A stretch of DNA of 64,000 nucleotides from CAYFZO01 sp965223735 (GCA_965223735.1 OZ245010.1:186001-250000), one strand, 5' to 3'. Positions 53,690 to 63,875 are shown, counted from the first letter of the stretch. The notes: generated from the sequence alone by a model not told the origin. Made by a program: numbers and translations.

Positions 53690-55014
53690 GGGGATGTAAA
53701 TTAATCTGTGCAAACGGCCGGTTCATGTTATGACCGGCACCCGGTCGCCAAACAGTATGATGAACTGATCTAGGGCCGCTTTCCAGTCCCTGATCGGCAG
53801 CGTCCATTTCCTTGATGCATTCCGAAAACCAAGATACAGCAGTTTCCGGATCGCGTCATCATGCGGGAATGCTCCGCGTCCCTTGATCACTTTCCTCAAA
53901 CTGTAGTTCAGAGACTCGATCGCGTTGGTGGTGTACACCACCTTGCGGATCGCCGGCGGGTAATCAAAGAATGGGGTCAACCGTTCCCAGTTGCGTTCCC
54001 AGCCTGGCGCAATCGCCGCATACCGCTCCCCCCACTTGTGCGCAAACTGCTCCAAATTCAGCGCCGCCGCATCGACCGTCGCGGCGGTGTAGATTTCCTT
54101 GAGATCGGCCGCCACCGCCTTGCGATCCTTCCAACTCATATACTTCAGACTGTTGTGAACCTGGTGAACGATGCACAACTGCACCGGTGTCCGGGGGTAA
54201 ACATTCTCTATCGCCTCCGGCAAGCCCTTGAGACCATCCACACACGCGATAAAGCAATCCTTCAACCCCCGCGTCAGCAACTCGTTGAATATCTTGAGCC
54301 AGAACTTCGCGCCCTCACTTTCGCCCAGCCACATCCCCGGCAACTCTTTCCCGCCCCTCATGTTAATCCTCGGCGCAAGATAGACCGCCTTGTTGATGAT
54401 CGGCCCGTCCTGACGGGATTTTACAAACAGACAGTCAAAATAGATGATCGGATACACCGCATCCACAGGACGGTTCTGCCACGCCTTCACCTCATCCGGC
54501 ACCCGGTTGGTGACATTCGATATCAAGGTTGAGGAGATTTCCGCGCCATGGATTTCCGCAAGTTGCGCCTGTATTTCCCAGTGTGCCCACGGGCATACAG
54601 GGAGATGATCAGGTCATCCAGCCCGTCAACCGGCGCTGGCGCTTCCTGACGATCTGAGGCTCGAGCTGGCCGTTGCGATCGTGTGGCGCTTCCAGTTGCA
54701 ACTCGCCCGCGGTGCTGTACACCGTCTTGCGGCTTCGTCCGTTGCGTGAATGGCCGCTGCCGTTGCCCACCGGATCTTATGCCTCATAGCCGGGGTGGTC
54801 GGTGATCTCGCCTTCCAGGGCCGACTCGATCAAACGTTTGCTGACCTCTTTGATCAGGCCATTCTTGCCGAATAAGTTCCTGGCATCGCCTTTGAAGTCT
54901 TTGAGCAGTTCCTTGAGAAAAGCGTCTTGTTTTTTGCTGAGATTGGTCATCGTCGCCTCCTGAAAAAGGTGTATTATCACGATAGACCATTTACGCAGCT
55001 TGGTTTACATCCCC
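53690..55014 (-). mobile_element. IS256-family insertion sequence, inactive
   Basis: A 1325-bp element bounded by imperfect 28-bp inverted repeats, 53690-53717 and 54987-55014, both beginning GGGGATGTAAA when read inwards. It contains one broken transposase gene. The flanking bases (GTGTCTTA on the left, TTATCATT on the right) do not form a target-site duplication, so the sequences on its two sides were probably joined by recombination or deletion. Confidence 0.85.
53723..54950 (-). pseudogene. IS256-family transposase, broken
   Basis: The intact start (TNLSKKQDAFLKELLKDF, preceded by AGGAGGCGACG) runs to GYEA followed by an in-frame TAA. The same frame then continues GNGSGHSRNGRSRKTVY, and two frameshifts in the next 200 nt lead through DDLIISLYARG and AEIHGAEISSTLISNVTN to the final 267-codon part. 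That part keeps the DDE triad: YFDCLFV, CVDGLKG and NAIESLNYSLRK. One nonsense change and two frameshifts make it non-functional. Confidence 0.9.
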
Positions 55015-55052
55015 TTATCATTCCCTAGTGATTGTTTCATTTTTTCTACGCT

Positions 55053-57983
55053 CTAATGATCGTCCGGGTTTTCCTCTTCATCTAAAAAATCAAAGCGCCC
55101 GCCTCGAAGCAGGTTTTCTCGGGCCCGTTCGGCATTTGCTTTCACAGTGTCATCATCGCTAGCCAGTCCGGCTCGGAGTATCGGTCTCGCCTCATCGGCC
55201 AGAATGTAAATGGCATCGCCATTCCCGACAGCGGAAGCAGTCAATTTGGCAAAGCACTCCATGACCAGTGCGGTATGGTACTCAAGCATATTCCGCAGAG
55301 CATCCACCTGAATGATTATTCTGGTGTTCTTTGATCTGCACACATCAAGGACTTTTGAATATGACTTCAGGCGCCACTCTTCGTCCAGGCATTCCGCCGT
55401 CAGCCAAAATGTAAACTTTTTAAGTTCGAGTGGTTCCTTCTTCTTAAGGCGCCAGTCGAAAAATTCAATGCATCTTTGCGCCAGGTTTTCTTCCAATTGT
55501 TTGTTGCTATTTTCCAAGGTTTGGCCTACATAGCTAAACAACCGAGCCCAGTAACCTTTCTCTTCTCTGGTCGTTTCGTAAAATCGTTCCAGCAGGCTGT
55601 TGGTTCCTGTAAGCGGATAAGCTTTCCAGAGATAGTATCTGAATAAATGTTCGCCAAGTGCATCAGCGGGATTCCTTGCTGCACCGCTGCCCACCTTGAA
55701 TTCATCAAAATTCTTAAGCGCAAACTCAATGTCATTTTGGGATACCTCAAAGATCGGTTTGTATGGCCGGTTATATAGGAGGAAATTTCCAAAGGCTTTT
55801 GCCCATGCCCGCGGGTTTTCTTGCGGGAAAAAGTCACTTTTATGTTGAGTTGCCCACTCCCGGTTCAGATTGAAGATACGGCCGTAATCCAGCCCCAGAA
55901 GGGCATATTCCGGTACTTTCAATGCGCGCTCACATTCCGAACCGAGTCGCTTATCGAGAATGGTAAAAACTTCAGGCGTGTCCGCTTGATCATTTTTCAG
56001 TTGGCGACGTGCCCAATAGCCGAAATCGACCAAATTCTTCAGTGTCCGGCTTCGTGTATTGTTGATCGCTTCGGCTAGCTGGTTGTCCTGATTTAGGAAA
56101 ATAGGTTCATCGTCATCTAATTGCCTGTCGTATTGGGTACAAAGTTTGTCTAGCAAAGAGGCCAGATGGTCACGGGACGAAATAGGAACATCGACATCTT
56201 CTTTCAAGCACATCCCAATAAAATCACCAACTGCTCGACGCGAACTTGACCAGTCTGGATGCTCTCTGGATTCATCGCTACAGTTGACTCCTTCTTCTTT
56301 CGCTTGGTCAAGATGAGATAAAACCCATTCGCAGAAATCGAACCATTGGTCGAGATGGTCGAATTGCTTGAGCTTCACGTGCTCGTGAATGGCGGACACT
56401 ATCGCCCTCACGTAGATAGGGCGTTCAATCTGTTCTCTATTGTTGATCCAGAAGTTTAGCCGCGATTCGTCAGGCAGGATAACTTCTTTGAAGACCGACT
56501 GAAACGCTTGGGAAAGCGCTTCGAAATTGGTATCCACCGCCTTCTCAAGGTTGTAATGGGCGTTTTCCCATTCGTTCAAGAATGAAAGGATTTCCTCATC
56601 TGGCATGTTGGCCAGTTCTTCAGCCTGTTTCGGGCTGCGCCTTTCTACTCGCCTCGCGCCCTCCGACTTATAAGGTACATAGTCATCATCCACAATCAGC
56701 TTTTCTTCTTCTGCTTTCAACTCTTGGAAATAGTCAGCGTATTTTCTGAAGAGCACTGGGGAAAATGGACTTAGTTGCATTCTGTGGAAACGGCGCTTTC
56801 GTTTTTCAAATAATTCTTTAGTAAAGCGATCTCCTACCCACTCCTGAAAATTCTGCTCCGATGGCCCGCTAAGGATAGCCTTAAATATCTGCTCTCTTTC
56901 GTTTATGGCAAGCAGGTCGGCACCGAAATTCTCACATGCGCGGCGTATCATGCGCTGAAACTCAAAGTGGTGTTCCCATGTGTTGTAGTCTTCATGGGCG
57001 AGGATCATCTCTCGGATCCACGGCTTGGTTTGTTCATTTAGATGCGATGCGTAAAGATGCTGTCGGATGCGCATGAAAATATCCCAACGCTGATTTCGCA
57101 ACACTTGATCCAGCTCTGTCACGGACTCCGGCGCCTTCTCATAGACTTTTTCGCAGGCGGAAGTCAGCGTATGAACAAGGCTCTCTTGAGTCCTGATAAT
57201 TTTACTGCTGGGTTCATTCACACGTGGGCACCATATAATTGAATAATCTTTACTATCGCCTTTTTTAAGATGATCCTGATGGAGTGTGTAATGTATCATC
57301 GTCGTCGTGGCATCGATCAATATTTGAGTGGTTGCGTAAGGTTCCAGTTCTGTTAGAGGTCGGACGCCTTTCTCTAGTATCTGCCCATACTCCCATTCGT
57401 TAAAACGCGAGTGTGGTTCGAGTGAAGTTTTCCAGTCTTCAGGGTTTTTTTTGCGACGCTCTTGTTTATCGCTCGCCTGCGGATCCTTCTGAAATGCGAC
57501 AAGTGCTTTGGTGAGTTCTAACGCTGATTCGGTTTGATTATTGCTCGCCCAATAACATAGAACTTTTTCGAAGCGAGAATAGCTATAATAAAGATATTTG
57601 TCCTCGACATATTCAAGGATTTTCTCTTTGAGTTTTATTGAAAGAGATGCTTCAACCTTCAATGCAATATCGATTACATCATCGTAAAATCGTGAGTTGT
57701 CTGTTTTTGGTATTCCTAATATGATTTTAACCACTTGATCAGCGGTTTCATCGGCAATGTTCTTCAGAAATTGAAATTCAGGCCAAAAAGGATACTGAAC
57801 ATATCCATCCGGTAACTGCTTAACTTTAGGTGGATGCTTGAAAAAACCTCGATTTTCCAATGGTTGAATCCAATGGGGGTTCTTCAGTCTTGAAAAGAAA
57901 TACTGGCGATCCGCTTCCGTTTTTACGGACTCGAGTGCCTTCTTTACTAAATCATCCGTTGGTTTCTTCCAGGATTTCATCAA
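55053..57983 (-). CDS. Unrecognised 976-residue helical protein of the type I operon
   Basis: I do not recognise an enzymatic motif: no Walker, nuclease or methylase signature is evident. The protein is acidic, rich in aromatic and charged residues, and predicted nearly all helical, like a HEAT-type or other superhelical scaffold. The N-terminus has an aromatic block, YFFSRLKNPHWIQPLENRGF, then GYVQYPFWPEFQFLKNIA, a pattern I associate with large uncharacterised proteins near defence genes. The ATG overlaps the end of the upstream 221-codon gene by 32 nt, so the two are coupled. It is the last gene of the operon that starts with hsdR; A+T-rich codon use fits transfer. Confidence 0.8.
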   Translation of the reverse strand: MMKSWKKPTDDLVKKALESVKTEADRQYFFSRLKNPHWIQPLENRGFFKHPPKVKQLPDGYVQYPFWPEFQFLKNIADETADQVVKIILGIPKTDNSRFYDDVIDIALKVEASLSIKLKEKILEYVEDKYLYYSYSRFEKVLCYWASNNQTESALELTKALVAFQKDPQASDKQERRKKNPEDWKTSLEPHSRFNEWEYGQILEKGVRPLTELEPYATTQILIDATTTMIHYTLHQDHLKKGDSKDYSIIWCPRVNEPSSKIIRTQESLVHTLTSACEKVYEKAPESVTELDQVLRNQRWDIFMRIRQHLYASHLNEQTKPWIREMILAHEDYNTWEHHFEFQRMIRRACENFGADLLAINEREQIFKAILSGPSEQNFQEWVGDRFTKELFEKRKRRFHRMQLSPFSPVLFRKYADYFQELKAEEEKLIVDDDYVPYKSEGARRVERRSPKQAEELANMPDEEILSFLNEWENAHYNLEKAVDTNFEALSQAFQSVFKEVILPDESRLNFWINNREQIERPIYVRAIVSAIHEHVKLKQFDHLDQWFDFCEWVLSHLDQAKEEGVNCSDESREHPDWSSSRRAVGDFIGMCLKEDVDVPISSRDHLASLLDKLCTQYDRQLDDDEPIFLNQDNQLAEAINNTRSRTLKNLVDFGYWARRQLKNDQADTPEVFTILDKRLGSECERALKVPEYALLGLDYGRIFNLNREWATQHKSDFFPQENPRAWAKAFGNFLLYNRPYKPIFEVSQNDIEFALKNFDEFKVGSGAARNPADALGEHLFRYYLWKAYPLTGTNSLLERFYETTREEKGYWARLFSYVGQTLENSNKQLEENLAQRCIEFFDWRLKKKEPLELKKFTFWLTAECLDEEWRLKSYSKVLDVCRSKNTRIIIQVDALRNMLEYHTALVMECFAKLTASAVGNGDAIYILADEARPILRAGLASDDDTVKANAERARENLLRGGRFDFLDEEENPDDH

Positions 57984-58617
57984 TCTCTCTTATTCGTTTG
58001 TATTGACTGCTGGCAGCAGCATGAAGAAAGCTTTCTAAATGTTGAAAGTGTTCTGCAATCTCGGTTTCTACATCCACACTAGGACTTTTCTCTCGGATAT
58101 GTGCGTACTTTAAGAACCCATCTTTTGTATCTTTCCACTGCTTCACAAAATTCTTAGGTATCTTATCTCTATCGGAATAATCAAAGAACTCTGAAAAGAA
58201 AACTTCACCAGTCTCTTTGTTTCTAACTCGCCCTTTTTCATGATCATCAATCAATGATTTTATCATTACGCAAACATTGCGAGGTATGTTATGGTGAGAC
58301 GGTTCTTCAGAATCAGAAAACCCAATTGGTGCTCCCCACTGGTCGAGCCACTCCGGTGCGATTTTATCGATGAGGTCTTTATATTGGACCTGCGTCCGTT
58401 TGTCTTCTCTAATTGTTCGGACCAGACCATTCATTATCTCTCTTCCTGCGTGTGCTACAAACGTCACATATCCGGGAGACTTTTCGGCGAGAAGGATAGT
58501 AGCGCCTCTAAATACATCAGCATAAACGGGTTGTTGAAGTGTGTCGTGAATCCACTTGTATATGCGTTGCTGTTTAGAGCTTTGTCGCCCTGAAACTCGA
58601 GAAGTATTCCAATTCAT
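57952..58617 (-). CDS. Unrecognised 221-residue protein of the type I operon
   Basis: A soluble helical protein without a known motif. Notable segments are VFRGATILLAEKSPGYVTF, VAHAGREIMNGLVRTI (an H-x3-E helix) and HLESFLHAAASSQYKRIREI near the end. It starts 19 nt after the hsdS stop and overlaps the 976-codon gene, so it is cotranscribed with both. Its H-x3-E helix recalls helical sensor or RNase-like folds, but that is only a resemblance. With the next gene it may form one functional unit. Confidence 0.75.
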   Translation of the reverse strand: MNWNTSRVSGRQSSKQQRIYKWIHDTLQQPVYADVFRGATILLAEKSPGYVTFVAHAGREIMNGLVRTIREDKRTQVQYKDLIDKIAPEWLDQWGAPIGFSDSEEPSHHNIPRNVCVMIKSLIDDHEKGRVRNKETGEVFFSEFFDYSDRDKIPKNFVKQWKDTKDGFLKYAHIREKSPSVDVETEIAEHFQHLESFLHAAASSQYKRIREIDEILEETNG

Positions 58618-58636
58618 CTGATGTTAGCTTGATGGA

Positions 58637-59200
58637 TTAACCGCCCCAGACACGGGCGATAGCGGCGTGAATCTTTTGCTCGGAACGTTTGACCAGTTCG
58701 TGGTTGGCGGCAACGAGGGACTGCTCGGCTTCAATTTCGGAGACGATGGCTTGCTGGGTAACGATAGGCGGTAGGGGGAGTTGGATCCTGCTTAACATTC
58801 GCTGGTTCAGTTTTGGAACGGTTACACCGGTGATGTACGGCGTAAGATCTATCTGGGTGATCAGCGTTGCCAGAAATACATCTAGAGCCAAATTACGGTT
58901 TGGTCGTAGAACGTGCGCATGGTTGTTGACCCAAGTCTTTCCATCAATAACAAATGCAGTCTGTTCACCCGCTTGCCACTTTGCTCCATCCTCGCCGACC
59001 AAAACCAGCGGTTCGTTAAAAATGTAATCTGCCACCCAGTCAACGACACCTGTCGCCCCATAGTACGGATATGGTCCAGCTTCTCTGTCGCCTTTTGTTA
59101 TCGGCTTTCTGAGCTTATCCAAAATTTCGCATATTTTTCCCAACTCGAACACTGGCCACTCAGGATCAATTACGATGTGCGGCTGGTAGTTGTCAATCAC
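58637..59200 (-). CDS. hsdS: Type I specificity half-subunit (second target-recognition domain)
   Basis: A 187-residue single recognition domain of the HsdS type: WPVFELGKICEILDKLRKP, PYPYYGATGVVDWV, LVLVGEDGAKW and the closing PLPPIVTQQAIVSEIEAEQS spacer helix. HsdS normally has two such domains; the first is fused to the end of the upstream HsdM. The GTG start overlaps the hsdM stop. Adding one base near 59206 would join both into a continuous linker (DGARAVIDNY), so the split looks like a frameshift in an ancestral M-S fusion. It could still work as a separate half. Confidence 0.85.
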   Translation of the reverse strand: MIDNYQPHIVIDPEWPVFELGKICEILDKLRKPITKGDREAGPYPYYGATGVVDWVADYIFNEPLVLVGEDGAKWQAGEQTAFVIDGKTWVNNHAHVLRPNRNLALDVFLATLITQIDLTPYITGVTVPKLNQRMLSRIQLPLPPIVTQQAIVSEIEAEQSLVAANHELVKRSEQKIHAAIARVWGG

Positions 59201-61083
59201 CGCCCGCGCCCATCTATTACTCGCTGATAGCCCTCGATCTCCGCCACAATCTCTCGCTGCACTTCCAGCGGCGGCAGGGGGATTTCTATTTTCTTGATGT
59301 CGCCCTTGTTTATTGATGCGAACGCCGCTCCAGCACTGCCAGTTATTTCTGATTCCAAGCTACGCAAAACGTAAAAGGCATAAGTCTTGAGTACATGATC
59401 CTCCATTGGCCTAATTGCGGCTAGCCCTCGGCCTATACAAATCTTCTGAGTGGCAAAGTTGACAGGTCCAACAGGGGCACGCACAGATATTAGAATATCG
59501 CCGCCTTCGGCGAACCTCTGCGGGTCAGTAGTCCACTTTGCAGGCTCACCAATGAACATTTGGCCGAACTCGGTTTTTCCCTGATAGAACGGCATTCCAA
59601 CGTCATTGTTATTGTAGGATTTTCCCGGCGGAGATTGACCAGCGATGACTTCTGCCACCTCACCTAATGGCACGATAGAGAAATGCGACAGACGAACTCC
59701 GCTCTCCTGATACCTTTCCCCATTCAGACTATACTCCCCACCTTCTGCAATCTTCCCCTTCTCGGCGATTAGCCCCAGCGTAGTCGTGTAATCCACCCCA
59801 AGTTCCGTCACACAAGCGGTCGGAATCGATTGGTTTACCTGCAACTGCCCTAGATATTCGCCAAGCTCCTTCCTGACCTGTGGCAAGTCGTTCTCCGCAA
59901 TCTCCCGCCGTTGCGCCCCCAAACAAAACCCGTCGTTTTCCACCTTGAAAAAGGCGACTTTGTCTGTCCTTTTCGCCAGCGCCTTGTCCAACAGCAGAAT
60001 GGACGTCTTGACTCCCGAGTAAGGTTGGAATACTCCCGCTGGCAACGAAATCACCGCGACAAGATAATCTTCCACCAACATTTTGCGCAGGTTTTTGTGG
60101 GCATTTTGGCTCTGAAAGATAATGCCCTCCGGCACAATGATACCGGCGCGTCCTGTAGGCGTCAGATGCTCAGCCATATAATCGACAAACAACACTTCGC
60201 TGCGTTTGGACTGCACTGAAAAGCGGTTGTGCGGGCGGATGCCGCCCTTGGGCGACATGAACGGCGGGTTCGCCAGAATTACGTCGGCATATTCATTCCA
60301 CCGGTCTTCACTGGTCAACGTGTCATATTCGTGGATTTGTGGTGCGACAAAGTCATGTAGATACAAATTCACCAGCGACAGGCGTACCATATCGGGCGAG
60401 ATGTCGTAGCCTGTGAAATTGGACGCCAGTCGTTCCCGATCATCCGACGTCAAGGTGCTATGACCCTCCTCGTCGGTGTTTGCCCTGAGAATGTGCTTGT
60501 ACGACGAAATCAGGAACCCGGCTGTGCCACAGGCAGGATCAAGCACGGTCTCGTCCTTCTTCGGGGCGATGATCTCGACGATAAAATCAATGATATGGCG
60601 CGGTGTTCGGAATTGTCCGGCGTCACCTTGGGAACCAAGTACGGACAGCAGGTATTCAAAAGCGTCACCCAGCCGCTCGCTGTGGTCGTACTCAAATTCA
60701 TCTATGATTTTGAGAAAGGCGCGTAGCGTCTCCGGGTCGCGGTAGGGCAGGTAAGCGTTCTTGAAGATGTCGCGGAACAGCGGGGGAATATCAGGGTTCT
60801 CCGGCATTCGGGCAATGCCTTCGGCGTAAAGATTGAGGGTTTGTGTCCCGCCCAGGCCGGCTCGTATCAACTGGGACCAGCCGTAGCGGGCGAATTTCCC
60901 CGCAAAGAATCTGCGTTCACCGCCGAGTTCCTCGCTCCCGGCATCAATATCATCCATGAACTTGTAGATCATGGCAATGGTGATCTGTTCCACCTGGGAT
61001 TTGGGATCGGGTACTTTCCCTACGAGGATATCGCGGGCGGTGTCAATACGATTCCTGGTTGCTGCGTCCAGCATGGTATTCAC
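59197..61083 (-). CDS. hsdM: Type I methyltransferase HsdM fused to a recognition domain
   Basis: An N6-adenine methyltransferase of 628 residues. The HsdM N-terminal helical domain is followed by SAM motif I (LDPACGTAGFL at 181-191) and the catalytic NPPF at 272-275. From about residue 470 the protein becomes an HsdS-type recognition domain (VPLGEVAEVIAGQSPPGKSY, GDILISVRAPVGPVN, IPLPPLEVQREIVAEIEGY). The fusion explains the length, about 500 being usual. It starts 58 nt after the hsdR stop. Confidence 0.93.
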   Translation of the reverse strand: MNTMLDAATRNRIDTARDILVGKVPDPKSQVEQITIAMIYKFMDDIDAGSEELGGERRFFAGKFARYGWSQLIRAGLGGTQTLNLYAEGIARMPENPDIPPLFRDIFKNAYLPYRDPETLRAFLKIIDEFEYDHSERLGDAFEYLLSVLGSQGDAGQFRTPRHIIDFIVEIIAPKKDETVLDPACGTAGFLISSYKHILRANTDEEGHSTLTSDDRERLASNFTGYDISPDMVRLSLVNLYLHDFVAPQIHEYDTLTSEDRWNEYADVILANPPFMSPKGGIRPHNRFSVQSKRSEVLFVDYMAEHLTPTGRAGIIVPEGIIFQSQNAHKNLRKMLVEDYLVAVISLPAGVFQPYSGVKTSILLLDKALAKRTDKVAFFKVENDGFCLGAQRREIAENDLPQVRKELGEYLGQLQVNQSIPTACVTELGVDYTTTLGLIAEKGKIAEGGEYSLNGERYQESGVRLSHFSIVPLGEVAEVIAGQSPPGKSYNNNDVGMPFYQGKTEFGQMFIGEPAKWTTDPQRFAEGGDILISVRAPVGPVNFATQKICIGRGLAAIRPMEDHVLKTYAFYVLRSLESEITGSAGAAFASINKGDIKKIEIPLPPLEVQREIVAEIEGYQRVIDGRGR

Positions 61084-61141
61084 ATTGGCGAACAGGATCC
61101 TTTCCTGTTTTGCATGCCCTTTTTGGTCATGTTTGGTTTAT

Positions 61142-63697
61142 CTAATTGGTGAACTGGTTCAGGGAAATGTAATCTTTGACGTACTCAGGGATCAGGATGC
61201 GATATTTTTCCGGCACGGCGCGCAAATCCTGGTCAGAGAAACTTGGGTTAGTAGCCAAGTCGGTGAAACGTCGGTTTTCAATAATGTGGCGGATTTGTTC
61301 GTTGGCAATGTACACCTTGAAGAAAGTTTTGAGAGCTGGTATCGATTTGACTTCTTCCGGCTTATGATCGGCGACAAATTTGGCGAACTCCTCTTCCAAT
61401 AGTTCGTCCTTGGACTTGAAATGAGGGATGAGACCAAAAACCTTTTCCAGAATCTCGCGCAGGGTCAGGCGACGGTCCACCGTGGTCGCCTTGCGCAGTT
61501 TGTCGAGATTATAGTATTCCTCCGGTTTGCCGAAAACTTCGCGATTAATATAGTCGATGACGTGATTCCACTGTCCGGCTTCAACAGCTTTGGCGATGGT
61601 CTTATTCTCACGTACCGTGTCGGCGAACTGGTCAAAGAACATCCTGTCGATCTTCATGCCTTCAATGCCGATGGTCCTTGCCTCCATTGACTTGAGAATG
61701 TCTTGTCCCAAATGTTCGTAGGCACCGGAGGATGTTACTTGTTCCCGCACACCGGTTTTATCATCTTTACCCTTTCCAGGGAGAGGCAACTTCAATACCT
61801 CGTCATAATTGAATTCGACCTCGAAGTATTCACAATTGCCGAAAAAATCGAACAATTTGAACGCCGTCTTTTGCGGTTCGGTAACTCCATCTTTCCGGTC
61901 GTCGTCAGAGAGCAGTTCGAGAAAATCATGCCTGCGGGTGCCGCGCCCCTTGATCTGAATGAAGTCGGTGGGTGAGAAGATAGGGCGGAACAGGCCAAGA
62001 TTGAGGATATCCGGGCAGTCGTAGCCGGTGGTCATCATGCCGACGGTAACGCATACACGCGCTTTGCTGGTGCGGTAATCAGGCAGAAAGTTTCCTGAAC
62101 CGCACAGGTTGTTGTTGGCGAAATTGATGGTGAATTGCCGGGCGTCCGGTACCTGTGACGTGACCTGCACGGCAAAGTCTGATTGATATTTGCCGGGGAA
62201 CATCTGGTCAGCCATCTGGTTCAGGACTTGCGTCAGTTTGGCCGCGTGGTTCTGGCTGATAGCGAAAAGGATGGATTTGCCGATCTCCCAGCTGATCGGG
62301 TCAACAAGGGCATTTTCCATAAAGGTCTTGCAGAACAGCGCGTTGGTAGCCTCGGAGAAAAAGCGTTTCTCGAACTCACGTTGCTTGAAGGTTTCCTGCT
62401 GATCCTCGCCGGTGTCGTCGGTGAATGAGATGATGAAACCATCCTCGGACAGGAGTTGGGTGGTCACCTCCGTGCGGGCGTCCACCACGATGGGGTTGAT
62501 CAAAACGCCGTCTTTTACTCCGTCCAGCAGGGAGTAGCGGAAGGTGGGTTGGCCGCTTTCACAACCGAAGGTGCGGTAGGTGTCGAGCAATAATCGCCGC
62601 TCGATCTCGCGCGGGTCGCTTACCATGACACCGGTAGTGGCTTCGTTTCCACGTCGAGTAGTGACGCCTCTAAGATAGTCGCGGGGAGTGGCAGTCAGGC
62701 CGAGTTTGTAGCCGATAAAATAATCGAACACCGCCCGGGCATTACCGTCGATAGAGCGATGAGCTTCGTCGGAGATGACGAAATCGAAATCCGTGGGCGA
62801 GAACAATCTCTCGTACTTATTGTTAAAGAGCAAGGATTGAACGGTGCTGACGACGATCTCGGCGCGCCGCCAGTCGTCGCGGTTCTCTTTATAAACCACT
62901 GTCTGGAAGTCGGCCGAGAGCAGGGTGGAGAAAACCTTTCTGGCCTGCTCTTCCAGTTCCAGACGATCCACCAGAAACAACACGCGGCGAGCATTACCGG
63001 AGCGGAGAAACAGTTTGATGACAGCAGCGGCGGTAAGTGTCTTGCCTGTGCCGGTGGCCATCTCGAACAGGAAACGGTCCTTGCCATCTTTTACTGCATG
63101 TTGCAGGCCATGAACGGCCTTCAACTGGTAGGCGCGCAGAAAACGCAGTTTGTTGGCCTGAATATAGGCAGGTCGCTCATCTTCGATCTTCCATCCGGCT
63201 TCGTCTGCGTAGTTGGCCCGTTGAGTCAGGACGATATAGTTTTCGTTGATGGGTTCCTTGATCAAACGTTGCGGGTCGGGCGTGACTTGTCGGCAGTTTG
63301 CCGCCGAATCTGAGGTTGGAAAGGAGGTGATGGTATGGGGACTGCCGCGTTCCAAGTCCCAGAAATAGTGCAGGTTACCGTTTGACAGAATGACAAAACG
63401 GCAGTTCTGCGAGCGGGCGTACTTGCGGGCTTGCTCTTTGCCGATCAGCGGGTTCTTATCCTCCGACTTGGCTTCCAAGACGATGAAAGGAAAGCCTTTG
63501 TCGTCAAGTAGCAGGAAGTCAATAAAGCCCTTCTGTACTTCCTCGAAGTCATTGCCCAGGGAATTAAGGTCGGATGGCTCGATCGTGACGTTTAGCTCCA
63601 AACAAATGTTGGCAGGGTTGTCACCCTCAGGAAAGAAGCGCCAACCGGATTCCTCAAGCAGTTTATTGATTTTAATACGAGCAGTGGCTTCGTTCAT
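61142..63697 (-). CDS. hsdR: Type I restriction subunit HsdR
   Basis: The DNA-translocating and cutting subunit, 851 residues. The nuclease has the PD-(D/E)XK form D60 (GFIDFLLLD) and E75-A-K77 (VLEAKSEDKN). The motor has Walker A ATGTGKT (214-220), DEAH 310-313 (ISDEAHRSI), GLTATP and VGMMTTGYDCPDI. The C-terminal helical domain that binds HsdM is present. It is the first gene of the operon; the ATG is preceded by a weak site. About 130 nt without a gene lie between it and the insertion-sequence end. Confidence 0.94.
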   Translation of the reverse strand: MNEATARIKINKLLEESGWRFFPEGDNPANICLELNVTIEPSDLNSLGNDFEEVQKGFIDFLLLDDKGFPFIVLEAKSEDKNPLIGKEQARKYARSQNCRFVILSNGNLHYFWDLERGSPHTITSFPTSDSAANCRQVTPDPQRLIKEPINENYIVLTQRANYADEAGWKIEDERPAYIQANKLRFLRAYQLKAVHGLQHAVKDGKDRFLFEMATGTGKTLTAAAVIKLFLRSGNARRVLFLVDRLELEEQARKVFSTLLSADFQTVVYKENRDDWRRAEIVVSTVQSLLFNNKYERLFSPTDFDFVISDEAHRSIDGNARAVFDYFIGYKLGLTATPRDYLRGVTTRRGNEATTGVMVSDPREIERRLLLDTYRTFGCESGQPTFRYSLLDGVKDGVLINPIVVDARTEVTTQLLSEDGFIISFTDDTGEDQQETFKQREFEKRFFSEATNALFCKTFMENALVDPISWEIGKSILFAISQNHAAKLTQVLNQMADQMFPGKYQSDFAVQVTSQVPDARQFTINFANNNLCGSGNFLPDYRTSKARVCVTVGMMTTGYDCPDILNLGLFRPIFSPTDFIQIKGRGTRRHDFLELLSDDDRKDGVTEPQKTAFKLFDFFGNCEYFEVEFNYDEVLKLPLPGKGKDDKTGVREQVTSSGAYEHLGQDILKSMEARTIGIEGMKIDRMFFDQFADTVRENKTIAKAVEAGQWNHVIDYINREVFGKPEEYYNLDKLRKATTVDRRLTLREILEKVFGLIPHFKSKDELLEEEFAKFVADHKPEEVKSIPALKTFFKVYIANEQIRHIIENRRFTDLATNPSFSDQDLRAVPEKYRILIPEYVKDYISLNQFTN

Positions 63698-63827
63698 GGA
63701 GTAGAACCCAATCTATTTATTGTTATTTTACATTCCGGCCAGAGATTTCGAGGTGGTTTGCCTCATGGTGCAACATCAACTAACCTGATTTTTTAACTAA
63801 TAGAGGTCTTACTACTGTCAATTGAGG

Positions 63828-63875
63828 AAGGTGTAAGCCAAACTGCGTAAACGGTCTGTCACAATAATATACCTT
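63828..63875 (+). mobile_element. Isolated end of an IS256-like element
   Basis: GTAAGCCAAACTGCGTAAAC and the following 23 nt match the transposase-proximal end of the element at 53690-55014 (read inwards from 55014) at about 35 of 43 positions; all the differences are transitions. The match stops at ACCTT, and no transposase start follows. It is a decayed solo end. Together with the full element it brackets the type I operon. Confidence 0.7.
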
